From Mucor racemosus (Eukaryota; Mucoromycota; Mucoromycetes; Mucorales; Mucoraceae), in the NCBI GenBank assembly GCA_027405735.1, contig JAPEHQ010000017.1:193501-257500 (forward strand): 64,000 bases of DNA, in the 5' to 3' direction. The notes under the pieces were generated by a model, which was not told the origin of the DNA, did no database searches, and worked only from the letters and a program-made list of their open reading frames with translations. Positions 12,186 to 23,132 of the stretch are shown here, one piece after another (position 1 is the stretch's first letter; each line of letters starts with the position of its first letter). Position numbers and translations under genes: made by a program.

Positions 12186-12539
12186 ATTGTTGATGGTGGG
12201 AGAAAAAGAATTGACAAGAAAAGGAACTGGTAGATAGAAGAGTACTGTTTTTAAAGAACGTCCACTAGAAAATATTACTAATTACTCGCCCAAGGCTGAA
12301 ATAAAGGTTACACTCCATTACCCAACATGGGCTAATAAAATTATACTGAGATTATGAGAAACCAGAGTAGTCGCTGCCTCATTTTTTAGTAGATAACAAT
12401 AGTGAAAAATACATGGATGTATGGGAATGGTTCAATTAAATAGTACAATGTTTTATTATAATGAATTACTATTTGCTATGAGATGGAATAAATTCATTAA
12501 ATACTCGACTGGATACTTACTGGTTACTGCTTAAAAATC
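12186..12539. other. Intergenic, upstream of the F-box gene
   Basis: Promoter side of the minus-strand F-box gene. I see nothing coding and no clear repeat before R1 begins near 12540. Confidence 0.4.
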
Positions 12540-12706
12540 AAAACTTCGAGGCTTGATAACTCTGCGAAAAATTAAGTTATACCAACACTTTCTAATGATA
12601 AAACTTACTTTTTTAAAGTGTTCTATAACATACTTCAGTATGAAAAAATTCTGCTCACTTTTTTTGTTTCATTTTTTTGACATTTTTGAAATAGATCAAA
12701 AATATT

Positions 12707-13042
12707 TGATGTATCATTCTTAAACCGGATCATGTCAAACCCAAAAAAGTAAACAATAACAGATTAGGAACCGGAAGTTACTTAATTAAATATTAACTAT
12801 ACAATGCTCCTGAAAGCATGGTATAGAAGCATGGTATAGAAGCATGGTACAAAAGCATGATACTCCAGTGCGATATTCCAACATGATATACCAACATACT
12901 GTAACACATTACTATTAAATAACATCTAAACTACCTTATCACATCATTAATTCCCCAAATCAAATAGTATATAAACCCTATTAATTTCATTCCAATGAAC
13001 GATATCTCTTTACTTGATTAAAAAGCATACTTTGATAAATCA
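12707..13042. mobile_element. Solo LTR, 336 bp
   Basis: Begins TGATGTATC and ends GATAAATCA (TG...CA). It is flanked by ATATT on both sides (12702-12706 and 13043-13047), and removing it with one ATATT rejoins R1 exactly as in copies 1 and 3. It has a TATA-like ATATAAACC near 12967 and a short tandem array (AGCATGGTAT-like units, about 12814-12862). It is not identical to either full-length element's LTR. A related 3' portion occurs near 48420-48505. Confidence 0.75.
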
Positions 13043-13119
13043 ATATTCATTAAATGGAACGATATTTTTTTTTTTTACATTTATGCCATAAATCTTGTTG
13101 GGCTCTCTTGGATCCAATT

Positions 13120-13475
13120 TGATGTGAACTACTGGCAGTCTTTCACACATCAAATTGAATTAGTAATGAATAACATGAATCTGGTGTGAGAACCAAGATC
13201 ATGAAATATAGAAACTTAACTATAATTTAAAATCACAAACAACAATTATAGATAATTGTATAACCTGAATTAGTAATTGCTGATCCCTTTTCCCATCAGC
13301 TTTAAAACCAAGAAGATCAAATTACTGCATTAGTAATTTGAATTAGACATTTAATATAAATACCACAACGATCCATCGAGTAGATGAATCGTTGCTTTAC
13401 TTTATACCTTTAATAAACTTAGAAGAGTTATAATTGTATTTCCCATCGCTTTTTTATAATTACGTTTTTGTAGCA
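13120..13475 (+). repeat. 5' LTR of element 1
   Basis: 356 bp, TGATGTGAAC to TTGTAGCA. TATAAATA is at 13355-13362. A 12-bp stem with one mismatch and a 5-nt loop is at 13366-13394. AATAAA is at 13412-13417, and GTTATAATTGT (13427-13437) is complementary with a 2-nt bulge to the sequence just past the LTR (about 13482-13490). Confidence 0.95.
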
Positions 13476-13517
13476 TTTTTTACAATTAACATTTTTATTT
13501 ATTCTATTAATTTTTAA

Positions 13518-14936
13518 ATGACATCTACTGCTTCAAATTCACCTGAAAGCTCCTCCTCTGTTGGTTCTCCCCCTCTTGCTCCTGTGGATGCTCCCGTTGA
13601 TATCTCAAGCCAGGTTGCTGCTCCTGACAGCTTAGAGCAAATGAATTTAAACACTACTGTACCTGGTGAGGATACAGAAATGACTGATGCTCCATCTCAA
13701 GAAACCACAAATGCTCCCATCTCTATTCCAAGTGCCACTACGAAAAATAATCCGGTGGATGTTCTAAAAAAAATAATTTATCATCGAGACCTGTATCTTA
13801 GTCTAATGGCTGATATGATTACCACTGATTCCAACGAACCAAAAGCTATAAAACAACTAAGTGAAGTTAGGGAGAAAATCGAAAAGATGAATAAAGACAT
13901 TAATGTCATGAAGACATCAATCAGACTTTCCAACGACAAAGTTTCTGCTGCAGTCCTTAACTCAGGTACCAAGATTACTGCTCCCTCCTCAGGTATTCGT
14001 TTAAACCGACAAGATTTACCAAAATTTCAACTGAAGTCCAGCAATAACAAATACTTTCCAAAGGAGGATGCTTACGAATCAGTAAATCATTTTTTGAGAT
14101 CATTTGAAAAAGTAATTTCTTCCAGTGGAGAAGAGATTGAAAATATCTGGAAACGGTATATTCCCCTTACCTTGCACTTTGATCTCGATGCTTGGCTGAA
14201 CAATGAGCTTTTGCTATGTGAAACCTGGACCCAGGCTGGTGTCCTATTTAACAAGAAATTTGGTAATAATGCTGTTCTAAAATTACAATCAAGACGACAA
14301 GTCTTTAATGCGGCTATGAAGATTGGTGAGACCACTGACGACTATACAGCAAGATTCAATAAGGCTGCTTCTGAAGCCGGTTATAAGGCGGATAAATTAA
14401 CTATTGGTGATGCTTTTTTGATGGGTTTTCCCCTAGATTGGCAAACTCAAATCAACACTTTGTTGCACTGCACTTATATTGATAGAGAACATTGGAGAGT
14501 TGAAGAAATTTATACCGCTGCTATCAACATTTTCAACACCCAAATTTGTCCTATTACTTTTATTAGTAAATCTCGTGGTCCTGCCTCTACTTCGTCATCA
14601 ACTGCTGTTAATTCATCAAGCCCTGCTAAGAGGTTCAAAGCAACCATTGAAGGTTCCAATTTCTTTTGCCCAAATCATGGTGGCGCCTCTGCTCGACACA
14701 ATGAAAAAGATTGTCATGTTTCTAAACGTTCTTCTGCTTCTGCTTCTGCTTCGTCTTCATCTTCGTCTACTCATCCTCCTAGAACTAATTTTTTGGGAAG
14801 CAAGAATGTGCCTCATAAGGCTACTGGCAATACTTTTTGTACTTGGTGTGGCAAAATCTGGGTATTTGGGCATTCGTGTCCTGAATATCATGAAAAAAAA
14901 TACTGGAAGAAACGTTCGCGTTTTGACTATTCGTAG
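13518..14936 (+). CDS. Gag of Ty3 element 1
   Basis: Structural capsid/nucleocapsid protein, 472 aa, first ATG after the 5' LTR. The N-terminus is S/P/D-rich and disordered, a helical capsid-like core follows (about residues 155-330), then a basic S-rich linker. Two zinc-binding motifs are visible: CPNHGG...H...C (C-x2-H-x6-H-x4-C) near residue 390 and CTWCGKIWVFGHSC (C-x2-C-x7-H-x-C) near 443. The second resembles element 2's CFYCNKPWSKGHRC. The frame ends in TAG at 14934-14936; pol continues in the +1 frame. Confidence 0.9.
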   Translation: MTSTASNSPESSSSVGSPPLAPVDAPVDISSQVAAPDSLEQMNLNTTVPGEDTEMTDAPSQETTNAPISIPSATTKNNPVDVLKKIIYHRDLYLSLMADMITTDSNEPKAIKQLSEVREKIEKMNKDINVMKTSIRLSNDKVSAAVLNSGTKITAPSSGIRLNRQDLPKFQLKSSNNKYFPKEDAYESVNHFLRSFEKVISSSGEEIENIWKRYIPLTLHFDLDAWLNNELLLCETWTQAGVLFNKKFGNNAVLKLQSRRQVFNAAMKIGETTDDYTARFNKAASEAGYKADKLTIGDAFLMGFPLDWQTQINTLLHCTYIDREHWRVEEIYTAAINIFNTQICPITFISKSRGPASTSSSTAVNSSSPAKRFKATIEGSNFFCPNHGGASARHNEKDCHVSKRSSASASASSSSSSTHPPRTNFLGSKNVPHKATGNTFCTWCGKIWVFGHSCPEYHEKKYWKKRSRFDYS

Positions 14937-17900
14937 TTCTGGTTCTAGTAAAAAGAAAAATAAAGGAAAAAAGAGGGCTGATGATAATGAAAAAGTCTTT
15001 CGTGAAAACATGGAAGAAGACTCCTACTGTGAGTACAAAAATAATAAACAAACAAATAAAAATGATTTTAAACTAATCACCCCTTTACTTTTAAATAATA
15101 TTAGAGTTCTTGGCAAGGTAGATCCTGGTGCTGATATTTCTTTTATCAATAAATCAATTTTAAATAAAGATTTCAAAAATATAAAAAATATAAAAACTAT
15201 GGGTTATTTAAACTTTTTGTCTGTAAATGAAGATGGCACTAATAGTCGCACCAAAAGGGTTGGACAAACTGAGCCTATGGAAGTAACTTATTTAAATGGA
15301 ATTTCTTTTAAACATAAATTTGAAATCATTGAATTCAATGATGAAATGAAAACAGATTTTGATGTTCTGCTTGGTTCTGACATTTTACCTAAATTAAAAA
15401 TTTATCTTAGTGGTGTCGCTCATGCTTGGCCTCAAGATTTAAATAAAGAAATGTCTCAATTCGAGAATATCAATTATGATACGAAAAATGATCATGATCC
15501 TGAAAACGCTGATTATGGATCCTCTACTGAACACAAAGATCTAATGAAAGCTATTCAGAATTCTCTTGATCAAAACATAAAAATAAGACCTGACGCTGTA
15601 TGTTCAATGAAAGAAAGTATTGTCCAAATCCCAATTGATGATCCTTCAGATTGTTTTGTGAGACAATATCCATTACCTGCTAATGCACATAATGAAATAA
15701 AAGCCCAACTAAAAGAATGGCTTGAAAATGGTATTGTGGAAAAGACCATTCCATCGTCTGTTTATCATTCACCGTTGTTGTGTGTACCAAAAAAGGATTT
15801 AAATGGCAAACCTACTAAGCTTCGTATTTGTTGTGATCTACGAAAAATTAATGCAGCCATCTCTCAAAATTATCATGAAAACTATGCAGTACCTAAAATC
15901 AACGAAATTTTTGATAGAGTCTCGGCTAATGCACGCATAATAAGTAAAATTGACTTACATCAGGCATACATGTCGTATAGTGTGCACAAAAATTCGAGAG
16001 AAGCTTTAACCTTTAGTTATAACGGTTCGTTTTACCATTGGTCTAGAGCCCCTTACGGATTAAAATTTATGAGTTCATTGTTTGTTAAATGCATGTCTAT
16101 TTTATTAAATGATATTCATATGGAACTTAAAAAAGAAATGCAAAAAGAAAATCAACATATCAATACTACTGAAGATGATGATACCTTTTATGGAGGGGTC
16201 GAGCATTATGTAGATGATATTGTCTTATTTAGCAAGGATCCAGTATCTCATATAAAACTGATTAACCTAGTTATCAACAGGTTGACATCTGTTAATCTTC
16301 GCATAAATGTGGATAAATGTACATGGTTTAAAACTTCAGTGTTTTTGTTAGGGTTTGTTGTTGGACCTGGTGTTACGAAAATTGATATGCGACGTTTGTC
16401 AAATATTGATAATTGGCCAATTCCAAAAACTGCCAAACAAGTAAAAAGTATAATGGGAGTTGTATCTCATCTACGAGATTATTGCCCTATGCTATCAAAA
16501 GTGGCTGCACCTATCGATCAATTAAGAAATGACAAAGATGTAAAAAATAACTGGACACAGTTACACACTGATCGTTTAAATGCAATCAAGCAAATCTTAT
16601 TATCAAATCAAATACTCCATTCACCTTTGTTGGAAAATAAATTCTTCCTTCAAGTAGATGCAAGCCTGTACGGTATCGCTGCTTGTCTATATCAAAAAGA
16701 TGATATAGGGCGAATTAAACATATTGGTTTCGTCAGCAAGTCGTTAAATCAAGCTGAACGAAACTGGTCTACAAACCGTCGTGAAACTGCTGCAATCATA
16801 TTTGGATTACAAAAGTTTAGATCTCTATTATGGGGTCATCCAAATCTCGAAATTTTAACTGATCATATTGCACTGACATATATGTTCACTTCAACAAATT
16901 TAAATAGTACCTTACAAAATTACTTGGAAATTTTGAGTGAATACAACTTCACTATTTCTCATGTAAAAGGCATAGATAATGTGTTAAGTAATGCATTATC
17001 TCGGTTGTATCCGCCAATTGAGGAAGATCAAATACTTGAAGAAGAAAATCAAAAACAAATGAAAAGATTACAAAGGTTTATTTTGATGAAAAGAGCAAAT
17101 AATAAAAGTGAGCTTGTTCGTAAAACAAAAGTTTACTCGCAAGATAAAAACCTAAATATCTTGGCTGTGAAAATTAGTAGCAAAGAATTTAAATCTGCTA
17201 TTACAGATTATGTTTGTCCTCCAGAAAAAGATAGAGCTGAAATTATAAAGGATGCTCATGAAATTGGACATTTTGGTACAGAAAGTTGTGTGAAACATAT
17301 ACATACATACTACGGTTTACATTGGAACTCTATTTACAAAGATGTTAAAGAGGCTCTTCTGTCTTGTCGTGAATGTGCCTTACATAATACATCAAGAAAA
17401 GGATACAATCCTGCTCGTAGCATTGTCAGCTATGAAACGATGGATAGAGTAGCGGTTGACCTCATAGGCCCGTTACCTGTCACCGACAAAGGAAACATAT
17501 ATATTTTAGTCATGATTGATCTCTGTACTCGATACGTTATTACTCGTGCTATTCCAAACAAATCAAGCGTTACTGTCGCCCAAACTTTACTCAATATTTT
17601 TGGTGATTACGGCGTGGCCATAAATATCTTTCAATCGGATAATGGAAAAGAATGGTCTAATACGCTAATGAGTCTCCTTACAAAAACATTAAATATACAA
17701 CATCGATTTTCCACTCCATATTATAGTCAATCCAATGGCAGTGTTGAGAATTCAAATCGAACAATCATGCAAACCTTACGAAAAATGTGTGGTAATGATC
17801 ACCGAAATTGGGATGATCATTTGGCACTTTGTCAATTAGCCATAAACATGAAAATAAAGAACCGTACTGCAAGTACTCCATTTAGCTTAATGTTTGCTCG

Positions 17901-18624
17901 ACAAGTTAGCACTAAAAGATCCACTGAAAATCTCAATCTAAATGGACGAAAACCCCTCACTATTTCTGAACTCCAAAAGCGAGCTGAATATATGAATTCA
18001 ATTGTATTCCCTGCAATCCAAACTAGAACTACTCGTTTAGTAGAAGAATACAATAAAAAATTTGATGAAAAACATTATATAATTGATATACCTTTTGACA
18101 CACCTGTCATGGTAAGATTGAAGGAAGGTCGTGAAAATAAATTTGCTCCTTTGTATGCAGGACCTTATGTCGTTGCAAGAAAAACACAAGCGGGTAATTA
18201 CGTACTGCGTGATGAAAATAATGAACTACTTCATAGAGAATATACGCCTTCTGAATTAAAAGTTGTTTCTTTAGATGAAACTGCAATTGAAGAAGAAACA
18301 TTTGAAGTTGAGGATATTCGTGATCATCGTAAAAACAAAGATGGTATTACTGAATATTTGGTCAAATGGGCTGGTTATGGTGAACGCGAAAATAGTTATA
18401 TAACTCCAGATTTCTTCTCCTCTCCTCTTCCTATTAAAAAATACTGGGAGAAAGTAAAACGAAATAATGCATTTGGCATAGAAAGAAAACGAAAATTAGT
18501 AGAACAAAATAATACTTCTAAACCCCAAATACAAACTAAACACTCAATTAGCAACCCTAGTAAACGAAAACGTGGTAACAATGTATCACAAACATCCAAA
18601 CTTAGCAATCGTCGCAAAGCTTAA
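14935..18624 (+). CDS. Pol of Ty3 element 1 (PR-RT-RH-IN-chromodomain), +1 frame to gag
   Basis: About 1229 aa counted from the codon overlapping the gag stop. The frame is also open upstream inside gag to at least 14479, so the true shift point is not fixed. In order: aspartic protease with VDPGADISF (about 15118; Pro where DTG/DSG is usual), reverse transcriptase with EHYVDDIVLF (16207), RNase H with VDASLYG (about 16655), integrase HHCC zinc finger (about 17260-17385), DDE core with VAVDLIG, QSDNGKE and NGSVEN (17450-17755), GPYV module (about 18160), and a C-terminal chromodomain (VEDIRDHR...YLVKWAGYG, 18300-18470). All but the protease Pro look canonical. As in yeast Ty3, pol is in the +1 frame. 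Confidence 0.92.
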   Translation, partial: SSGSSKKKNKGKKRADDNEKVFRENMEEDSYCEYKNNKQTNKNDFKLITPLLLNNIRVLGKVDPGADISFINKSILNKDFKNIKNIKTMGYLNFLSVNEDGTNSRTKRVGQTEPMEVTYLNGISFKHKFEIIEFNDEMKTDFDVLLGSDILPKLKIYLSGVAHAWPQDLNKEMSQFENINYDTKNDHDPENADYGSSTEHKDLMKAIQNSLDQNIKIRPDAVCSMKESIVQIPIDDPSDCFVRQYPLPANAHNEIKAQLKEWLENGIVEKTIPSSVYHSPLLCVPKKDLNGKPTKLRICCDLRKINAAISQNYHENYAVPKINEIFDRVSANARIISKIDLHQAYMSYSVHKNSREALTFSYNGSFYHWSRAPYGLKFMSSLFVKCMSILLNDIHMELKKEMQKENQHINTTEDDDTFYGGVEHYVDDIVLFSKDPVSHIKLINLVINRLTSVNLRINVDKCTWFKTSVFLLGFVVGPGVTKIDMRRLSNIDNWPIPKTAKQVKSIMGVVSHLRDYCPMLSKVAAPIDQLRNDKDVKNNWTQLHTDRLNAIKQILLSNQILHSPLLENKFFLQVDASLYGIAACLYQKDDIGRIKHIGFVSKSLNQAERNWSTNRRETAAIIFGLQKFRSLLWGHPNLEILTDHIALTYMFTSTNLNSTLQNYLEILSEYNFTISHVKGIDNVLSNALSRLYPPIEEDQILEEENQKQMKRLQRFILMKRANNKSELVRKTKVYSQDKNLNILAVKISSKEFKSAITDYVCPPEKDRAEIIKDAHEIGHFGTESCVKHIHTYYGLHWNSIYKDVKEALLSCRECALHNTSRKGYNPARSIVSYETMDRVAVDLIGPLPVTDKGNIYILVMIDLCTRYVITRAIPNKSSVTVAQTLLNIFGDYGVAINIFQSDNGKEWSNTLMSLLTKTLNIQHRFSTPYYSQSNGSVENSNRTIMQTLRKMCGNDHRNWDDHLALCQLAINMKIKNRTASTPFSLMFARQVSTKRSTENLNLNGRKPLTISELQKRAEYMNSIVFPAIQTRTTRLVEEYNKKFDEKHYIIDIPFDTPVMVRLKEGRENKFAPLYAGPYVVARKTQAGNYVLRDENNELLHREYTPSELKVVSLDETAIEEETFEVEDIRDHRKNKDGITEYLVKWAGYGERENSYITPDFFSSPLPIKKYWEKVKRNNAFGIERKRKLVEQNNTSKPQIQTKHSISNPSKRKRGNNVSQTSKLSNRRKA

Positions 18625-18759
18625 TAGTAAATTGTTACACAAAAAAAAATCAATCCATTTCAACCTAATAAATACATATCCTATTTATCCTTTACCCTTA
18701 CTATCTCTCTTTATATTACTCTAGTCAACACATCTGCCAATGTGTTTGGCCGGGGAGCA

Positions 18760-19115
18760 TGATGTGAACTACTGGCAGTCTTTCACACATCAAATTGAAT
18801 TAGTAATGAATAACATGAATCTGGTGTGAGAACCAAGATCATGAAATATAGAAACTTAACTATAATTTAAAATCACAAACAACAATTATAGATAATTGTA
18901 TAACCTGAATTAGTAATTGCTGATCCCTTTTCCCATCAGCTTTAAAACCAAGAAGATCAAATTACTGCATTAGTAATTTGAATTAGACATTTAATATAAA
19001 TACCACAACGATCCATCGAGTAGATGAATCGTTGCTTTACTTTATACCTTTAATAAACTTAGAAGAGTTATAATTGTATTTCCCATCGCTTTTTTATAAT
19101 TACGTTTTTGTAGCA
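18760..19115 (+). repeat. 3' LTR of element 1
   Basis: Identical by eye to 13120-13475 over all 356 positions. It is followed by target duplication CAATT and then R1 sequence. Confidence 0.95.
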
Positions 19116-19925
19116 CAATTTAATTTTTTTCAAAATATTGGTTTTCATGAAGATATCCTCAAAAATATGTACAAAAAGATACTTTTATTTCTATCTTCCA
19201 TTTTTCCCCTGTATACCCTCATCTCAAATTCTGAATCTGAAAAAAAATTGGACAAAAATCTTGTTTTCTCTATGAAAAATGCAGCTAGAAGATTTTGCAA
19301 TAGCTCAGTCAATAGATAATTATGCTGCGCATCATCTCCATTTTTAATATTTAAAGCATGCTTATAAAAAAATGATGTGCATCTTCGAAAAAACCTCTAA
19401 AATTTTAATTGCATTTTACGCAAAATTCAATATGAAATTTTTCCCAGATTTTATTTAGATAGATGTAGAAACCAAAATTGTACAAAAAACATTTAGCGCA
19501 CTTGTTCAACTTACTTTGCAGTTCATGAGTCATTAAACGAATTTGTTTTTTGGACCATTTTTCGTTCATTTTTTCAAATTAATTTTAGAACCCAGTTATC
19601 ATAGAGTTTGAGCTGCAATGTAAACGGTTGTTTTGATTATCTCGATAAAAAATTAGCATTATTCGCTGAAACAAAAAATGAGTACTCTAATTTAAATGTT
19701 CAATTTTCTACATCGATTTAGGTTAATTTTGGTCAATGTTAGGCCAGTGCATTTATATTCTGGTATCGACTCTTCTATTTTCGGACATATATCAATGGCT
19801 CATAGAAGGAAGGCACATCTTCGTTGAAGATTCTGCATAAATAATTCAACTCAATATTGGGCGAAAGCATTCGAAAACCATTTAAAAACCATCTAAAACC
19901 TACTTCCTACAGTTAAAAAAAAGCA

Positions 19926-22045
19926 ACAACAAAAGAAACTGCACACGAGCACAATGCTAACCCTGTATGTGCAGAATTATAGATTCTGTCCATGTGCATG
20001 ATGATATTAATCTCATGTGTGCATAATAGTAGAATTGCCCATAAGCATACCATTATCCCTACTTGTGCATAATAATAAAATCTGACCATGAGCATAATGA
20101 GCTGATCGTATGGGAACAAATTGATTTGTACATAAGCATCGTGCCGTTCTCAAAATTCCATTGAGTTTTCTACTCAAATGGGGGTTTAAATTACATTTGC
20201 TTTTATTAATATAGATTATATATAGTTATATAGGCAATACAATTCAATACGTTGTTGATGTAGAGCAATACACGCAAGAGCCAATATATTTACGATTATC
20301 ACCATCATTTGTAAATATGTTTATAGCTATAATGTTTACAACAACAATGTTTTTTGCACGAGCATAAACTTAAATAACACTTACTGCTTAAATTTATATG
20401 TAAGTCATCAAATCTAAGATTATATATGTTACTTTATCACTCATAAAATTTAAACAAATTAACCTTCTTTAAACTTACGTACTATTTTAGTTTACAATTG
20501 TCAGCGGCAAAAGGTTTTTTTTCAAGTAATAGCTACGATCAAAACTATGGTTATTAGACAAGACATTAGATTATTATTTTTTTTGTTTCTATATCATTTG
20601 AAATTTTATCACTTTTCTGGAACATTTCGTTGGTTTGTAGCCAGTTCTAGCTTTTCATTGAGTAGATGTAAATATCATTGCCTTCGATTTGATTTGGTAA
20701 TCAAGAAATACGTCCAACAATACAGTAGTAAATAATGATATTTGATCCTAAAACGCGATTAAATGAAAATATCAGTCTCTAATATAACGATTGCTACATA
20801 TATTAAAAACATTAGTCCCTTATGTTAGGATGGGTATTCAGATAAAAAAAAAAGAATACCAGCTTGATAGTCTCATATGCCTTATCAAACGGTGAATATA
20901 TCCTTGGAATATGAAAACAATAAGAGAGAAACAACAAACGTATAAAAGGATTTTCAAGACTTTACATTATTTGGCGCATTTAAAGCCCTGCTAAATTGCA
21001 CATTTCAGCCAATGTAAAAGCTGCATTACAGCGCCTGAACTATAAACTAAGTAAAATAGGCAACAATATTTGCTACTATAATAGAAACATAAAATTTTCT
21101 ACTAAAAAAACCGTTTGTCATATCATACATTCATTAAAAAATTGCAAAAACGAGCCCGTAGAGCGACGCCGTAATTGAGCATAGCAAGATTGGACGGCTA
21201 AGTCGTCTCTTATACGATGGTATATCTAAGTTTTAAATAAAAAGGTGTTTTTTTTCAACTTTTATTATATTTAAACATGTACGGTCTGAAAATTCAGACT
21301 TTGTAGCGGACATTTTTCGGGGCTCATTTTGTCCTTATCAACACTCATGATTTGCATCAAAAAACAGAAAAATCAAATTTTGATACCAAAATCAACGTTT
21401 AAATATACTATATTATGAGAGAAAATTGTAGGTATAGCTAATACACATTCTATAAAAGCTTAATATTAAATGTCAAGTAATGAAAATTTGCACTTTTGCC
21501 CCAAAAACGATTTTTTGGTTAAAGGATTTTCATGTAATATTTTGCAATAAAAATGGTTGTTATTTTTTATTGAGCAAATAGAGCATTAGATTTGGTACAT
21601 GTGTATATTTTTTGTTTTTATAATTGGTATTATATTTAACTCTAGATTTGCAAAATCAGAAAAAAAAAATTAAAAAATGTCAAAATTGATGATCTGGACA
21701 AGAATGAATTTTGAAATTAATATTCTGCTTATAAGCCTTGTAAGTCTTAAAAATAAGAGATTTTATAATACTTGAAAACTTTTTCAAGAATTAATGATGC
21801 TGTACCCACTTGATACAAGCTTATTACTGTAAATCTTTATACATGTTAATATTGTGTGGTAGTAGTTTATTTGATGATAATATAGTCTTACTTTACAATT
21901 ATTATGTTGAGCTGATTTACATTGAGATTTAGTCTTACCTCTCCAATATCATGAACACAAACATAAACATGGCCATCACTGGAACCTATTGCCGGCTTTC
22001 TATCCTCTTTGTCCCAAGTCCCAAGCCAATGTATTCAATGCTTAA
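19926..22045 (+). repeat. Repeat family R2, copy A
   Basis: About 2.1 kb shared, inverted, with 49500-52060, and in part with 53832-60079. The start is rich in short motifs of the form GCATAAT and CCCATAAGCAT, a subterminal-repeat pattern seen in some DNA transposons. A 60-codon open stretch (20996-21178, no ATG) is conserved in copy B and ends CKNEPVERRRN. The block around 21290-21330 (CGGACATTTTTCGGGGCTCA) is nearly invariant between copies. The copy lacks the outermost CGGCCGACCTGTGCTGCACA end present in B and C. Its far end carries a dynein gene fragment. Transposon class unknown. Confidence 0.75.
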
Positions 22046-22135
22046 TTAGAATAAACTTATTATGTACTTAGAAATGGTTCCTCGGTATTTGCAGTCAAAT
22101 TTCATAAATTAAATTGACTGGCTCCATCTACAGTA
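21939..22135 (-). pseudogene. Dynein intermediate chain fragment (decayed), copy A
   Basis: On the minus strand, ALNTLAWDKEDRKPAIG and SSDGHVYV...HDIGE are followed directly by a GTAAG donor. This matches the last WD repeat of cytoplasmic dynein intermediate chain (pattern ALN..W...GR..A+GDS.G.v.+YD+GE, family knowledge). Upstream, VDGASQFNL and NLTANTEEP correspond to the preceding WD repeat. Decay signs: a 7-bp TTGGGAC duplication that shifts frame, an in-frame stop where Trp is expected (L*NL), and two extra codons. Nothing shows that a functional dynein gene is here. Confidence 0.7.
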
Positions 22136-22140
22136 GTATC

Positions 22141-23132
22141 AAACGTATCATCAGCCCGCCTTATGATAAATGTCAATCTAAAATCAGAAACATCCCACTG
22201 TCATTGTTGTAAGCTATGAAAAGCTTGATTTTTAATAATACAGCAATTAAATAAAAAAAACAAGATGATAATAGCATATGGCGAGTATTTAACATCTAAG
22301 TAAGTTTGATAAAGTATGCTATTAAACCCTTTTAAAAATCCTGAGGCAAACACAACACCTTGGTCCTGTGATTTCTATCCATCAAAATATTGCAATTTCC
22401 ACTACACAATGAATGCATTTTTTATCAATCTCGACCTCGTTGTACATTGAGGATCAATTTTTTACCAGTTGTGTTTTCTCTGATTCATTAATATTCAGTC
22501 ATCATATTAAACGTGATGATTTGTAGCATTGCCAAAAAAAAAACAAAGAATAAACGCTTCAAGAGTTTTCTGTATATCAAATTATGCGATTTAGTAGCAA
22601 TGATTGCACTTAACCATGCCTTTTGATTGTGCATTTTCAACTTGACGAGGAGCTTAATATGACATCCTGCTGGAAAATTTAGACCTTAAGACAATGGATT
22701 TAACAATGAAATGTATTTTAGAATTTCTGTCTATAATAAGATGGTAAAGCTTTAGTAGCCCTGGAGTTTGGTTAGTTCAATCGATAAAGAATATCAAGTA
22801 GTAAGCGACATCAATCTGGTGAATGATTTGATAATTAGGTCTCGGAGAGATATCTATTTTATGAAATATCAAAGTGTTAATACCGAATTGGATCAGACAA
22901 GTAATAGTAAATAATCTTTTCGAATTTTATTAATACGAAATTTTGTGTATTTGCCAAATACAGCTCGATTCAATAATGAATTGCAAGCGCAATAAGGCCA
23001 TTTTTGTTTCATCACTTTTTGCCTTGATCAAAAAGACTTGGAAACTATGACCGTCTTTTGGGCCTTTTCCTTCAAATGATTTGCCCTTTTTGCTTTTTCA
23101 TTTCTTCAACATAATCAATACGAAAACAGATA
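22141..23132. other. Intergenic, gene-free; possible further dynein remnants
   Basis: No supported gene. Weak traces on the minus strand might be further decayed dynein exons but I could not align them confidently. The last 100 bases are the promoter side of the Dad2-like gene, with pyrimidine-rich TTTCCTTC and TTTTTGC stretches. Confidence 0.35.

Larger units (their letters stand above)
13120..19115 (+). mobile_element. Complete Ty3-type chromodomain retrotransposon (element 1), 5996 bp
   Basis: Two 356-bp LTRs bound gag and pol on the plus strand. The insertion is flanked by the 5-bp duplication CAATT (13115-13119 and 19116-19120). The two LTRs are identical by eye, both ORFs are open, and the pol order protease-RT-RNase H-integrase-chromodomain defines a Ty3-type chromovirus. 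This implies a recent insertion and a possibly competent element. It interrupts R1 copy 2. No TGG-type tRNA primer site follows the 5' LTR. The plus-strand primer region is the GGCCGGGGAGCA just before 18760. Confidence 0.95.
12540..19915. repeat. Repeat family R1, copy 2, split by two insertions
   Basis: R1 sequence is present as three pieces: 12540-12706, 13043-13119 and 19116-19915. Reading across the gaps restores the order seen in copies 1 and 3. The first gap is a solo LTR (12707-13042), the second a full Ty3 element (13120-19115). Each insertion is flanked by a 5-bp duplication of R1 sequence. The copy ends near 19915, where R2 copy A begins. Confidence 0.8.

Noticed and set aside
14757..15051. 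Minus-strand ORFs within element 1
   Set aside because: They are shadows of serine-codon-rich gag and lysine-rich pol on the other strand.
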